47,266 bases of DNA from a virus, in the IMG/VR virus record IMGVR_UViG_3300047564_000326, positions 1-47,266 of that record. One strand, written 5' to 3'. Shown piece after piece: positions 14,634 through 23,212 of this stretch. Below the pieces are notes generated by a model. The model saw only the letters and a program-made list of their open reading frames with translations, was not told where the DNA came from and ran no database searches. The stretch's first letter is position 1. Each line of letters begins with the position of its first letter. Both the position numbers and the translations under genes were made by a program.

Positions 14634-16706
14634 ATGACAGGATACGTTCGCCAGTCTGCTGCGGATATCGTTCCTACCGCTGTCGTTCGGGCTTCTCCGA
14701 TTAACGCTGAATTTAATGCTATCAGAGATGCCTTCCTCCTCGTCACTGGCCACCGTCATGATGGTTCCACTGGTGAGGGTGCTTATGTACCTCTGATTGC
14801 AGACAGTGATGCCAGAAACAAGGTTGTCATTGATACAGTAAACAATAGAGTAAGTTTCTTTGTTGAAGTGAGTGGCAGTGCAGTTGAGCAAGTCAGAGTT
14901 CAGGATGGGGCTATCGTTCCTATTACTGATAATGATATTGACCTTGGCACTTCCTCACTTGAGTTCAAGAACGTCTACATTGATGGTATTGGCTACATCG
15001 ACACTCTGGAAGTGCACGAGAACGCTACTGTCGCTGGTACCCTCAATGTCACTGGCCTCTCCACCCTAGCCACTGCAGACATTAATGGTGGTACGATTGA
15101 TGGTGCGGTTATTGGTGGTTCTACTGCTCAGGCAATCACTGGTACAAACATCACCGCTACTACGGGCCTCTTTGGTACTCTGACAGGCAACGTGACGGGC
15201 AACCTCACTGGCAACTCTGCAGGCACCCACACTGGGGCTGTGATTGGGGATGTCACTGGTAACGTCACTGCTTCTAGCGGTTCTAGCTCTTTTAATGATG
15301 TCACGATCAATGGCTCACTGAACATGAACAGTGGTAGTGCAGGTACCGTCACGGGCCTCTCTGCTCCTGTAAATGGTACTGACGCAGCTACTAAGACTTA
15401 CGTTGACACATCTATCAGCAACCTGATCGACACTGCTCCGGGTACTCTGGACACTCTGAATGAGCTTGCTGCTGCTCTTGGTGATGACCCTAACTTTGCT
15501 GCAACCACTGCCGCTTCTATTGCCACCAAGGTCTCTAAGGCTGGAGATACGATGTCGGGTGCTCTGGCAATGGGTACCAACAAGATTACTGGTATGGGCG
15601 ACCCCACAGCCAATCAGGATGCAGCCACTAAGGCTTACGTTGATACTCAAGATGCTACCAAGCTGAGCCTGTCTGGCGGGACTATGACTGGCAATATCGT
15701 CTTGGGTGCCAATAAAATAACCTCTACGACAGACCCTGTTAACGCAGATGACTTGACAAGAAAAGGTTATCTTGATACACTGCTTGGAAGTACAGTAAGT
15801 GCTGCTACCAGTGCTGCTGCTGCTGCAACCTCTGCTACTGCTGCTGCTGGTAGTGCCTCTGCTGCCTCGACATCTGCTACCAATGCTGCAAATAGTGCTA
15901 CCGCTGCTGCTGCCTCTTACGATAGTTTTGATGACCGTTACCTTGGTGCTAAAGCATCTCCTCCCTCTCTAGACAATGATGGCAATGCCCTAATCACTGG
16001 TGCCTTGTACTTTGACTCTACCGCAGGTGTGATGAGGGTTTACGATGGCACTGGTTGGATTGATGCTGGTTCCTCTGTCAATGGTACTGCAGAGCGTAGT
16101 GTTTATACGGCTACCAGTGGGCAGACTACTTTTGCTGCCACCTACGATATCGGTTTTGTTGATGTCTACTTGAATGGTGTCAAGCTTATTGCTGGTACTG
16201 ACTTTACTGCCACCAATGGAACTTCTGTTGTACTGTCTACTGGCGCAGCCCTAAACGACACTCTTGACATTGTTGCCTATGGATCGTTTGACGTTGCTAA
16301 CACCTACACTCAAATTCAGTCTGATGCTAGGTTCCTTCGTATTTCCAACAATCTTTCTGATCTAAGTAATACGGCCACGGCAAGAACTAACCTCGGTGTT
16401 GCTATTGGTGTCAATGTTCAGGCATACGATGCTACAATCCTTAACTCTGCAGATATTGGTGTTAGTGTCCAAGCTTATGATGCTACAATCCTTAACTCTG
16501 CGGACATCGGAACCAGTGTTCAGGCTTACGACTCAAATCTTAGCAGTTTTGTTGGGGTGTTTACCCTTCCTACCTCTGATGGAACTGCAAATCAATACCT
16601 CAAAACAGATGGCTCTGGAAACCTAAGCTTTGGTGCAGTAGCTACCGAACCTTTCTCAAACAATGCTGCCTTGGCCCAAGTTCAAGCTACAGCCCTCTGC
16701 TTCTAA
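14634..16706 (+). CDS. Tail fibre protein
   Basis: A 690-residue fibre. The N-terminal segment with NAEFNAIRDAF and GHRHDGSTGEGAYVPLI is a virion-attachment type common in marine podoviruses. Then come a Gly/Thr/Asn-rich beta-helix-like shaft (about 130-240), repeated DAATKAYVD units (about 250-350), an Ala/Ser coiled coil (about 385-430), a YLGAKASPPSLDNDGNAL module with YDGTGWIDA, and two 17-residue repeats plus a partial third near the C-terminus. The end, FTLPTSDGTANQYLKTDGSG, is shared with a second fibre at 18983. GGAGG lies 10 nt before the ATG. Host recognition or linking of the other receptor-binding proteins is its likely job. Confidence 0.85.
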   Translation: MTGYVRQSAADIVPTAVVRASPINAEFNAIRDAFLLVTGHRHDGSTGEGAYVPLIADSDARNKVVIDTVNNRVSFFVEVSGSAVEQVRVQDGAIVPITDNDIDLGTSSLEFKNVYIDGIGYIDTLEVHENATVAGTLNVTGLSTLATADINGGTIDGAVIGGSTAQAITGTNITATTGLFGTLTGNVTGNLTGNSAGTHTGAVIGDVTGNVTASSGSSSFNDVTINGSLNMNSGSAGTVTGLSAPVNGTDAATKTYVDTSISNLIDTAPGTLDTLNELAAALGDDPNFAATTAASIATKVSKAGDTMSGALAMGTNKITGMGDPTANQDAATKAYVDTQDATKLSLSGGTMTGNIVLGANKITSTTDPVNADDLTRKGYLDTLLGSTVSAATSAAAAATSATAAAGSASAASTSATNAANSATAAAASYDSFDDRYLGAKASPPSLDNDGNALITGALYFDSTAGVMRVYDGTGWIDAGSSVNGTAERSVYTATSGQTTFAATYDIGFVDVYLNGVKLIAGTDFTATNGTSVVLSTGAALNDTLDIVAYGSFDVANTYTQIQSDARFLRISNNLSDLSNTATARTNLGVAIGVNVQAYDATILNSADIGVSVQAYDATILNSADIGTSVQAYDSNLSSFVGVFTLPTSDGTANQYLKTDGSGNLSFGAVATEPFSNNAALAQVQATALCF
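16407..16529 (+). repeat. 51-nt coding tandem repeat in tail fibre
   Basis: Two complete 51-nt units (16407-16457, 16458-16508) and a partial third encode VQAYDATILNSADIG-type repeats. The first two differ at only a few positions, pointing to recent duplication and scope for length change. Confidence 0.8.
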
Positions 16707-16718
16707 AGGATACACAAA

Positions 16719-17132
16719 ATGGCTAAAACATTTACCGCCCCCTTCGCTCAAACACCCAAGACCGCCACGGCTGTTGCTACTGGTGCAGTTGGTTCGATTG
16801 CAGGTGACACCCCAACTAACGTAGTGCTGCTTATGACCGCTGGTGCTGATGGTGCCATCCTGACTAAGCTGACTGCCACTCCTCGTGCTACGGTCACTGC
16901 TTCAAGTCTTGTTGTGTTCATCAGCAAGGACAGTGGCACTACGGATCGTCTGATTGACTCGGCCTTGATGGGCGCACACACGGTTGCTACTACGACTGCA
17001 ATCCCTGTGACTGCTTTCTCCTACTCTGAGTCTGCCCCTCTCCGTCTTGAGGCTGGGGATCAAATCTATGTCGGTTCTCAGGTAGCCCTCGCAAGCGGCA
17101 TTGTCTTCAAAGCTGAATATACGGATTTCTGA
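16719..17132 (+). CDS. Small beta-rich fibre-associated protein
   Basis: The 137-residue product is Ala/Thr/Val-rich with regular beta strands, and contains PTNVVLLMTAGADGAILTKL and a C-terminal AGDQIYVGSQVALASGIVFKA strand pair. It resembles small phage proteins found after tail-fibre genes, of unknown function. Possible roles are a fibre tip or a head fibre. A GGA box lies 8-9 nt before the ATG. The following gene begins 2 nt after its stop. Confidence 0.6.
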   Translation: MAKTFTAPFAQTPKTATAVATGAVGSIAGDTPTNVVLLMTAGADGAILTKLTATPRATVTASSLVVFISKDSGTTDRLIDSALMGAHTVATTTAIPVTAFSYSESAPLRLEAGDQIYVGSQVALASGIVFKAEYTDF

Positions 17133-17133
17133 T

Positions 17134-18519
17134 ATGACAGGTGTTCGTGAACTCGGGCTACCTCAAGGGAATGCTCTTGCACTCCCTCGTGCGACAACTG
17201 GGGCAGATGCTGTTGTTGCAAACCCCCGGTATGACATTCAGTTTGTCCAAACCGTATCTATCCCTTCTTTTGCAAATTCAAACACTATTTCAGTCCCTAT
17301 TCTTCTGGGCGGAAAGGCTATTCAGTACTTTAAAAGAGGTGACAACGGGTACATTTATCGCCATACGTTTGACTACGCAGCGTCTGGGGTAACCAATAGC
17401 ACAGCTACCCTTATCAGCACTGGTGCAGGTACTGCGATCTCCCAACTTCCTCAAGTGCCAAACCAAAGTTTTAATTCGAACTCTAACTACCTCTGGAGCC
17501 ACAGCGTCAGTAGCACTCAAACACTCTTTAAGTACAGCGCACTTAAACCTTTTTTGGTCACGTGGGACGGCGTTAACGATTCTTCTTATGTGTTCCCCAC
17601 AGACCCCTCTGGGATAACTCTAAGCCCCAATACCGATGCCTTTTTGCTAGAGAACGGAAACCTCATTGTTTTTGGGATGTCTTCTTCTTCAAACCAACAG
17701 GTTTTTCTCGCGGAGTATACCTCGGGATTGACCTTTGTCCGAAGCATGTATTTGGGTAACATCGCTGATCTTAGTGCTGGGGCTACTACGTTTAACGCAT
17801 CTGTCAAGAAAACAAGCTACGGTTATGTCGTGGGTGTTACACACGTTAATGGCACTATTGGTGCAAGGTGTATGGTTTTTACCTTAAACAAGACCTGCAC
17901 GTCAGTTATTGCCAGTCGGGCTGTACGCCTCAGAACCGCTACGCTGACTACGTCACTCCTTGTTGCCACTGTTTGTGGTGAAGAGGGTGTAATCTTTGTT
18001 AGTCTAGGGCAAGGAGGCGGTGTCCTTGGCTCCGTTAACGTCCCTGTGTTGTCTGGTGGTACAATCCCTATAGTGCTTGCGGAGCAGTATTACGGAGGCG
18101 CCCAATCCCTTACTGCGGGTACTCTGTGGCCCCACACCGCACTATCTGGGTCCATAAAGGGTCAGGGTTGCACTAAGTACGCAGACACCAACGCTATGGC
18201 GTTCTTCCAAGGAACCTCCTCCTCCTCAGACAACCCAGCTGGTGTTCTTTTGGCAAATTCCGCAAGTTCTTCCAACTATGCCTCGATTGTTGATGCTGAC
18301 CTCAGCCCTGCTCTAAACGTCTACGGAACAACAGAGTCTGCAACCATATTTCCTGCGGACGTGAATAGGACTATTAGGGGGATATACGCATACTTCCAGT
18401 CCTCTGCGAACTTTAGTACTGTAAACATGGCGGCAAGTGAGGATGGGTTTATGTACACAACGTATGCCTCTAATTCCGCAGGATACGTCGCAAACCTCTT
18501 TAGAAAGGTCTCACGATGA
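17134..18519 (+). CDS. Putative receptor-binding tail protein, unrecognised
   Basis: 461 residues, beta-rich, Ser/Thr/Asn/Gly-rich, with no long helix. Strand pairs such as FLLENGNLIVFGM, YGYVVGVTHV and GVIFVSLGQGGG suggest a propeller or other repeated beta fold, but no regular repeat is visible. The start is ATG 17134, right after the previous stop; a longer TTG version would run inside the previous gene. It ends with an ATGA overlap into a tail-assembly chaperone gene, the usual neighbour of a host-binding protein, so adhesin function is a reasonable inference. Confidence 0.6.
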   Translation: MTGVRELGLPQGNALALPRATTGADAVVANPRYDIQFVQTVSIPSFANSNTISVPILLGGKAIQYFKRGDNGYIYRHTFDYAASGVTNSTATLISTGAGTAISQLPQVPNQSFNSNSNYLWSHSVSSTQTLFKYSALKPFLVTWDGVNDSSYVFPTDPSGITLSPNTDAFLLENGNLIVFGMSSSSNQQVFLAEYTSGLTFVRSMYLGNIADLSAGATTFNASVKKTSYGYVVGVTHVNGTIGARCMVFTLNKTCTSVIASRAVRLRTATLTTSLLVATVCGEEGVIFVSLGQGGGVLGSVNVPVLSGGTIPIVLAEQYYGGAQSLTAGTLWPHTALSGSIKGQGCTKYADTNAMAFFQGTSSSSDNPAGVLLANSASSSNYASIVDADLSPALNVYGTTESATIFPADVNRTIRGIYAYFQSSANFSTVNMAASEDGFMYTTYASNSAGYVANLFRKVSR

Positions 18520-18971
18520 TTAAAATCCATAACAATACCGCCACTCGTGAGCCTATCCCCACGTTCCTTATGGGCCTTAAGCCAGAATCTCTTCTTGACC
18601 TCTCGTGGACTGATCCTGCACTTGGTATAACTGACTGCATGTGGTGGCCCGAAGAAGACCAGTCGGCTCCTCTTGGAGAGTTTGAAGTCTACGGCAGTGA
18701 GACCCTTACTCCTGATATGGAACGTAAGGTGGTTGTCGTTGTGCGTAGCGTAGAGCCTATGCCCCAAGATCAGATCACTGCACTGGAAGAATCCAAAGCC
18801 TCTGCTATCCGCGCTGAGCGCAATGCACTCCTCTCTGCTTCTGACTGGACCCAAGTGGATGATGCTCCTGTGGATAAGGCTGCGTGGGCTACCTATCGTC
18901 AAGCACTGAGAGACATCACAACGCAGGCTGGTTTCCCTAGCAGCATCACTTGGCCCGTTAAGCCCGAATAA
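18516..18971 (+). CDS. Phage tail assembly chaperone-like protein, copy 1
   Basis: A 151-residue protein whose C-terminal half (about 95-151: ERNALLSASDWTQ, then YRQALRDITTQAGFP and ITWPVKP) matches the pattern of the Phage_tail_APC family, proteins encoded beside tail fibres and thought to help their assembly. The N-terminal half (1-90) differs from that of copy 2 at 25622, while the C-terminal halves are alike, including a 28-nt identical stretch. It overlaps the upstream putative receptor-binding gene by 4 nt, suggesting it serves that protein. Confidence 0.75.
   Translation: MIKIHNNTATREPIPTFLMGLKPESLLDLSWTDPALGITDCMWWPEEDQSAPLGEFEVYGSETLTPDMERKVVVVVRSVEPMPQDQITALEESKASAIRAERNALLSASDWTQVDDAPVDKAAWATYRQALRDITTQAGFPSSITWPVKPE
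18892..18919 (+). repeat. 28-nt sequence shared with second chaperone gene (copy 1)
   Basis: This segment, coding for YRQALRDIT, is identical to 26061-26088. Both are in the same reading frame of related genes, so this is paralogy or gene conversion and could serve as a recombination site. Confidence 0.85.
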
Positions 18972-18982
18972 GGATAAGATCA

Positions 18983-19672
18983 ATGACTAAAGCCCGCGAC
19001 CTTGCCAACTTTGTTTCTACAGGAAACCCTCTTGCTGATGGCATTCTTGCTGTGGCAGATATTAGTGACTTGACTGCAAGTGCTGCTGAGTTGAACACTC
19101 TTGATGGGATTACTGCATCTACTGCTGAGTTGAATATTCTTGACGGTGTTACTTCTTCTGCCGCTGAACTCAACATTCTTGATGGTGTTACTTCTTCTAC
19201 TGCTGAACTTAATATTCTTGATGGTGTTACTGCAAGCACCGCTCAACTTAATGAACTTGGAACCTTTGCAGGTACTTTTACCTTACCTGTTTCTGATGGG
19301 ACAGGCGGGCAGTTCCTCCAAACAAACGGTTCTGGGACTCTTACCTTTCAATCTGTTGAAGCCTTTAATACCCAGACTGCTTCTACTTCCAGTACGGCAG
19401 AAACAACAATAGCGACATATGCTATCTCAAGCTTTGATGGAGTTAAGGCAACTATTGTTGTGGATGATAGCACTGCAGGTGAACGCACTGTTACTGAGAT
19501 TATCATTACACATGATGGCACGACTGCCGTAGCTACAGAGTACGCTATTGTAAGCACAGCTACCTCACGCGCCACATTTGACGTAGATATCTCTGGTGGC
19601 AACATCCGTATTCTCGCCACGCCTGTATCCTCCAATAGCATGAGCTTCACTGTCAAAGCTATTACTCTTTAA
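18983..19672 (+). CDS. Short tail fibre with LNILDGV repeats
   Basis: A 229-residue protein. Residues 31-82 hold four 13-residue repeats of the form TASTAELNILDGV, followed by a partial fifth, a triple-stranded shaft type known from many phage fibres. FTLPVSDGTGGQFLQTNGSG (about 98-117) repeats the terminal module of the fibre at 14634. The C-terminal 110 residues form a beta domain, perhaps the tip. It sits between the chaperone gene and the propeller proteins. Trimeric fibre assembly is expected from the repeat type. Confidence 0.75.
   Translation: MTKARDLANFVSTGNPLADGILAVADISDLTASAAELNTLDGITASTAELNILDGVTSSAAELNILDGVTSSTAELNILDGVTASTAQLNELGTFAGTFTLPVSDGTGGQFLQTNGSGTLTFQSVEAFNTQTASTSSTAETTIATYAISSFDGVKATIVVDDSTAGERTVTEIIITHDGTTAVATEYAIVSTATSRATFDVDISGGNIRILATPVSSNSMSFTVKAITL
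19073..19249 (+). repeat. 39-nt coding tandem repeats in short fibre
   Basis: Four 39-nt units start at 19073, 19112, 19151 and 19190, with a partial fifth from 19229. The middle units are nearly identical at DNA level, so copy number may change by slippage or recombination. Confidence 0.85.
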
Positions 19673-19700
19673 GTACTATGACTAATGGGGAGAGTGAACC

Positions 19701-21644
19701 ATGTCCAACGATAAAGACTTCAAGGTCAAAAGGGGTGTAAAGCCTACCGTATATCACGAGAAGTTGGGGACTGTTGTTGTTCCTGAAGGTTTGGGATATG
19801 ACCTTTCTAGTGCGAGCTATGATAACAAGAGTTTTAGTGTTTCTGCTCAAGCCTCTGCACCGATTTCCAGTTTTGTGAAAAACGATGGTACTAAGATGTA
19901 CATCCTACAGTCTGGCGGCGCTCTGTATCAGTACAGCCTATCTACCCCACACGATGTAAGTACGGCAAGTTATGATTCTGTCAGTTTTAGCTTTAGCTCT
20001 CAAGACGCTAATCCTATCAGTATCACATTTAAACCTGACGGTACTAAGATGTACATGGGTGGAAACACTACTGACTCTATCTATCAGTATTCTTTATCTA
20101 CCCCTTGGAGTATCAATACCGCCAGCTATGATAGCAAAAGCAAAAACATAAGCGCACAAGGACCATACCCTATTGGTTTAGATTTCAAACCTGATGGCAC
20201 TATAATGATTATGTGTGATGGTGACGAGATTAACCAATATACGCTTTCAACAGCTTGGGACGTAAGCACAGCCACATATGTTGCAAATATTAATGCTAAA
20301 GATCAAGATACACAACCACACTCCGTGAAGTTTAATGCTGATGGCACCTCTTATTTTTTGACTGTCGCGACTACGCCAAGGGTTTTGCAATATAATATGT
20401 CCTCTGCGTACACTGTTTCCACTTCAACATACTCAGGGATATCTCTTTCTGTAGCTTCTGAAATATACCCAAGGTCATCTGTGTTCTCTAACGATGGTAA
20501 AAAGCTGTATGTTGTTGGAACAAACACCGATACTGTATACCAATACTCTACCGTACTAACCATTAACACACTAGACCTCTCCACTGGTTCTGTCTTCCAG
20601 CTTACCCCAGCTTCCAACATCCAACTAAACTTGAGTAATCCCGCTGCTAGTGGTACTGTGAGTGGCGCTACTTTGTTGTTGGGTAATGCTGCTGCCACAA
20701 CTTTTTATGATGTAGCCAACGCTACCTTTGTTGCAGGTTACGATGTTCAAGGACAGATAAACAATCCCCAAAGTGTGTTTTTTAAACCCGATGGCACAAG
20801 AATGTTTGTACATGAGGATGTTTCTGGTGGAAATAGAACGGCGCAGTATAATTTGTCTACCCCGTGGAATGTAGCAACCGCATCTTCCTTAAGCACCCAC
20901 ACCCTCGCCGCCGCGCTTTACGGGATTGCATTGAGTTCTGACGGAACCAAAATGTATCATTGCGATGACGTAAGTAACATTATTCAACAGTATAACTTAT
21001 CTACTGCTTGGGATGTAACATCAGCAAACTCCAGCCCGAGTTTCCAACTTAATGTAGGCTCAAACTCCTCGAACCCAAGGAACTTGGATTTCAAACCAGA
21101 TGGCACCATTATGTACATCTACGACAGCAATGGCGCGAGTAGTTCTGTTGTAGAATACGCCTTATCTACACCGTGGGCAGTCAATACAGGTTCTTTTATA
21201 CGCAAAAAATTCATAACGCATACGACATATGTCACTTACGGCGACGTTAAATTTAGTTCTGATGGGTTAAAAATGTTTATTCTAGGTAGTGATAGTAGTC
21301 AGACTTACGTCTATGAATATGCTCTTTCTACGGCTTGGAACATCTCTACTGCTGCACAAACAGCAAAAAGTTATCGAACACTACAAGAGGGATATGGTTT
21401 GGGCCTTTTCTTCGGCGATTCTGGTAAAAAAATGTATGTATGTGGTGCCACATCAGACGATGTAAATCAATACAATGTGCAGACAATAACACCCTACACC
21501 ATTACCTATGACTCTTCCATTGACTTCCCCGGTGGTACTGCCCCTACAAGCCCTGCTGTTGGTGATACGGACGTACTGGTCTTTACTACCCGCGATGGTG
21601 GGACTTCCTACAAAGCAGCCTTAGCAATTGATGGAGCCGTGTGA
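19701..21644 (+). CDS. Fibre protein with two five-repeat propeller-like arrays
   Basis: A 647-residue protein starting MSNDKDFKVKRG, a start shared with the next two genes. Two arrays each contain five repeats of about 50 residues built round (P/S/N)DGTKMY and QYSLSTPWDVSTASY: the first near 61-67, 112-118, 165-171, 214 and 265; the second near 363, 413, 467, 520 and 573. Between them lies LDLSTGSVFQ with a strand domain (about 291-330), and the C-terminus has ITYDSSIDFP plus RDGGTSYKAA. This suggests two five-bladed beta-propellers on a small fibre fold, possibly sugar-binding. Codons are more AT-rich than in neighbours, hinting at acquisition. Ribosome binding site GGGGAGA. Confidence 0.7.
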   Translation: MSNDKDFKVKRGVKPTVYHEKLGTVVVPEGLGYDLSSASYDNKSFSVSAQASAPISSFVKNDGTKMYILQSGGALYQYSLSTPHDVSTASYDSVSFSFSSQDANPISITFKPDGTKMYMGGNTTDSIYQYSLSTPWSINTASYDSKSKNISAQGPYPIGLDFKPDGTIMIMCDGDEINQYTLSTAWDVSTATYVANINAKDQDTQPHSVKFNADGTSYFLTVATTPRVLQYNMSSAYTVSTSTYSGISLSVASEIYPRSSVFSNDGKKLYVVGTNTDTVYQYSTVLTINTLDLSTGSVFQLTPASNIQLNLSNPAASGTVSGATLLLGNAAATTFYDVANATFVAGYDVQGQINNPQSVFFKPDGTRMFVHEDVSGGNRTAQYNLSTPWNVATASSLSTHTLAAALYGIALSSDGTKMYHCDDVSNIIQQYNLSTAWDVTSANSSPSFQLNVGSNSSNPRNLDFKPDGTIMYIYDSNGASSSVVEYALSTPWAVNTGSFIRKKFITHTTYVTYGDVKFSSDGLKMFILGSDSSQTYVYEYALSTAWNISTAAQTAKSYRTLQEGYGLGLFFGDSGKKMYVCGATSDDVNQYNVQTITPYTITYDSSIDFPGGTAPTSPAVGDTDVLVFTTRDGGTSYKAALAIDGAV

Positions 21645-22795
21645 TGGCAAACGATCAGGACTTCATCCTTAAGAATGCTCTAGAGGTTGGCAAGGATACT
21701 AAGGTCACTCTGGGTACGATCACCTCTGGGACTGTAGACCTTAGTACAGGAAACTACTTTGCTGAGACTCTAGCTGGCGACACAACGTATGCTTTCAGTA
21801 GTGCTGGTGCTGTACAATCCTTCCAGATGGAGATCACTGGTAATTCAACCGCAGCCCCCTACCAAATTGCTAGTAGTAGCTACACAGGTAAGTCTTACGC
21901 TCAAGCACAAACAACAAACTTGCAAGATGTGTTCTTCAGCACCGATGGCACTAAGATGTATGGTTTGGGTGGAAACCTCAGCGGTACTAGTGTATATCAG
22001 TACACCTTAAGTACTCCTTGGGATGTTTCTACAGCTACTTACGCAAGTAAATCATTTAGCTTTGGGGGTCAAAATGGGGATACGAGGGGTATTTACATTA
22101 GGTCGGATGGCCTTCGGCTCTTTATGGTTGCTGGTGGCACGGATACTGTCTACCAATATAACCTGAGTACTGCTTGGGATGTAGCTACTATGAGTTACGC
22201 CTCTAAGAGTTTTAATGTGGACACTCAGGCTAACAACACAGGGAGTCTATCTTTTAAGTCTGATGGCACTAAGATGTACGTGGCTGATGGTGATAATGAT
22301 AGGGTTTTCCAGTATTCTTTAAGCACTGCTTGGGATATAGCTACCGCAAGTTACGATAGTGTCTTCCTAGATATTATTACTGCGGACCCATCTCTAAGGG
22401 GTTTCTACTTCTCTGACAATGGCCTCTATCTTTTCGTTGTTGGCGAATCAAATGACCAGATCGGCATGTATACTCTTGGCACAGCTTGGACCCTCAGTAC
22501 TGCAACTTTGACTGGGACTTTTAGTGTGGCTACGCAAGACACTGCCCCAAGCGGGATATATGTTAAATCTGATGGTATGGTTATGTACGTGTCGGGAGAT
22601 TCTACCGATGACATCTTCCAGTACAACCTTTCCGCTGTGCCACAATACACAATCACTTGGCCTGCTTCTGTAGAATGGCCTTTCGATGGTATGGCACCTG
22701 ATGCTCCTGCTGCTGGTGAGACAGACATTTATACGTTTGTAACTGACGATGGTGGCACAAGCTATATTGGATTGTTGACTGCGGATGCTCTATAA
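21644..22795 (+). CDS. Fibre protein with one five-repeat propeller-like array
   Basis: A paralogue of the gene before it, with 383 residues. The N-terminus MANDQDFILKN leads into VDLSTGNYFAETL and a strand ending in MEITGNS (about 62-68). Five repeats follow, centred on TDGTKMY, SDGLRLF, SDGTKMY, DNGLYLF and SDGMVMY, then the fold resumes with ITWPASVEW and TDDGGTSYIG. The propeller therefore interrupts a small domain present uninterrupted in the next gene. ATG 21644 overlaps the previous stop as TGATG; GTG 21641 is an in-frame alternative. Receptor or glycan binding is inferred from fold and context. Confidence 0.7.
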   Translation: MANDQDFILKNALEVGKDTKVTLGTITSGTVDLSTGNYFAETLAGDTTYAFSSAGAVQSFQMEITGNSTAAPYQIASSSYTGKSYAQAQTTNLQDVFFSTDGTKMYGLGGNLSGTSVYQYTLSTPWDVSTATYASKSFSFGGQNGDTRGIYIRSDGLRLFMVAGGTDTVYQYNLSTAWDVATMSYASKSFNVDTQANNTGSLSFKSDGTKMYVADGDNDRVFQYSLSTAWDIATASYDSVFLDIITADPSLRGFYFSDNGLYLFVVGESNDQIGMYTLGTAWTLSTATLTGTFSVATQDTAPSGIYVKSDGMVMYVSGDSTDDIFQYNLSAVPQYTITWPASVEWPFDGMAPDAPAAGETDIYTFVTDDGGTSYIGLLTADAL

Positions 22796-22825
22796 CTACA
22801 AAAAGCATAGAGGAAAGGTGAATCT

Positions 22826-23179
22826 ATGGCTAACGATCAAAGCTTCAAAGTAAAGAATGGTATCCTTGCCCAGAGGTATCTACAGACTGCTGTAGCTATG
22901 GCTGCAAACAATGTTGATCTGTCCAAGGGTACTTACTTTACTAAGACCATCTCTAGCCCGACTACTCTTACATTTAGCAATCCTCCTGCTTCTGGTGTAG
23001 CTATTGCATTCGCTCTAGAGATTGTTGGGAATGGTAGTGCGATTACTTGGCCTGCTAGTGTGAAGTGGCATGAGGCTACAACACCCACAGTCACAGCCTC
23101 TAAGGAACTCTACACCTTTATAACTGTAGATGGTGGCACTACATACTACGGCAAACAAGCAGCTACGGAGTTGGCATGA
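22826..23179 (+). CDS. Minimal fibre-base protein without propeller insert
   Basis: 117 residues, starting MANDQSFKVKNG. It contains VDLSKGTYFTKTI, then ALEIVGNGSAITWPASVKW in one unbroken stretch, then TVDGGTTYYG. The same elements in the two upstream proteins are split by propeller repeats between the EI(T/V)GN and ITWPASV segments. It is therefore the plain form of the module, either ancestral or derived by loss. Similar small proteins are seen in marine phage fibre regions. Ribosome binding site AGAGGAAAGG. Confidence 0.75.
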   Translation: MANDQSFKVKNGILAQRYLQTAVAMAANNVDLSKGTYFTKTISSPTTLTFSNPPASGVAIAFALEIVGNGSAITWPASVKWHEATTPTVTASKELYTFITVDGGTTYYGKQAATELA

Positions 23180-23212
23180 TGCGTATGATTAATACGATGG
23201 GAGATACGAACC

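Noticed and set aside
17101-17133. TTG start at 17101 for the 461-aa tail protein
   Set aside because: It would overlap the end of the preceding gene for 32 nt; ATG 17134 lies right after that stop and gives a natural N-terminus.
23190-23204. TAATACGA followed by GGGAGA, resembling the ends of a T7 RNA polymerase promoter
   Set aside because: The central CTCACTATA of the T7 promoter is missing, no phage RNA polymerase gene is seen, and GGGAGA is explained as the ribosome binding site of the gene at 23213.
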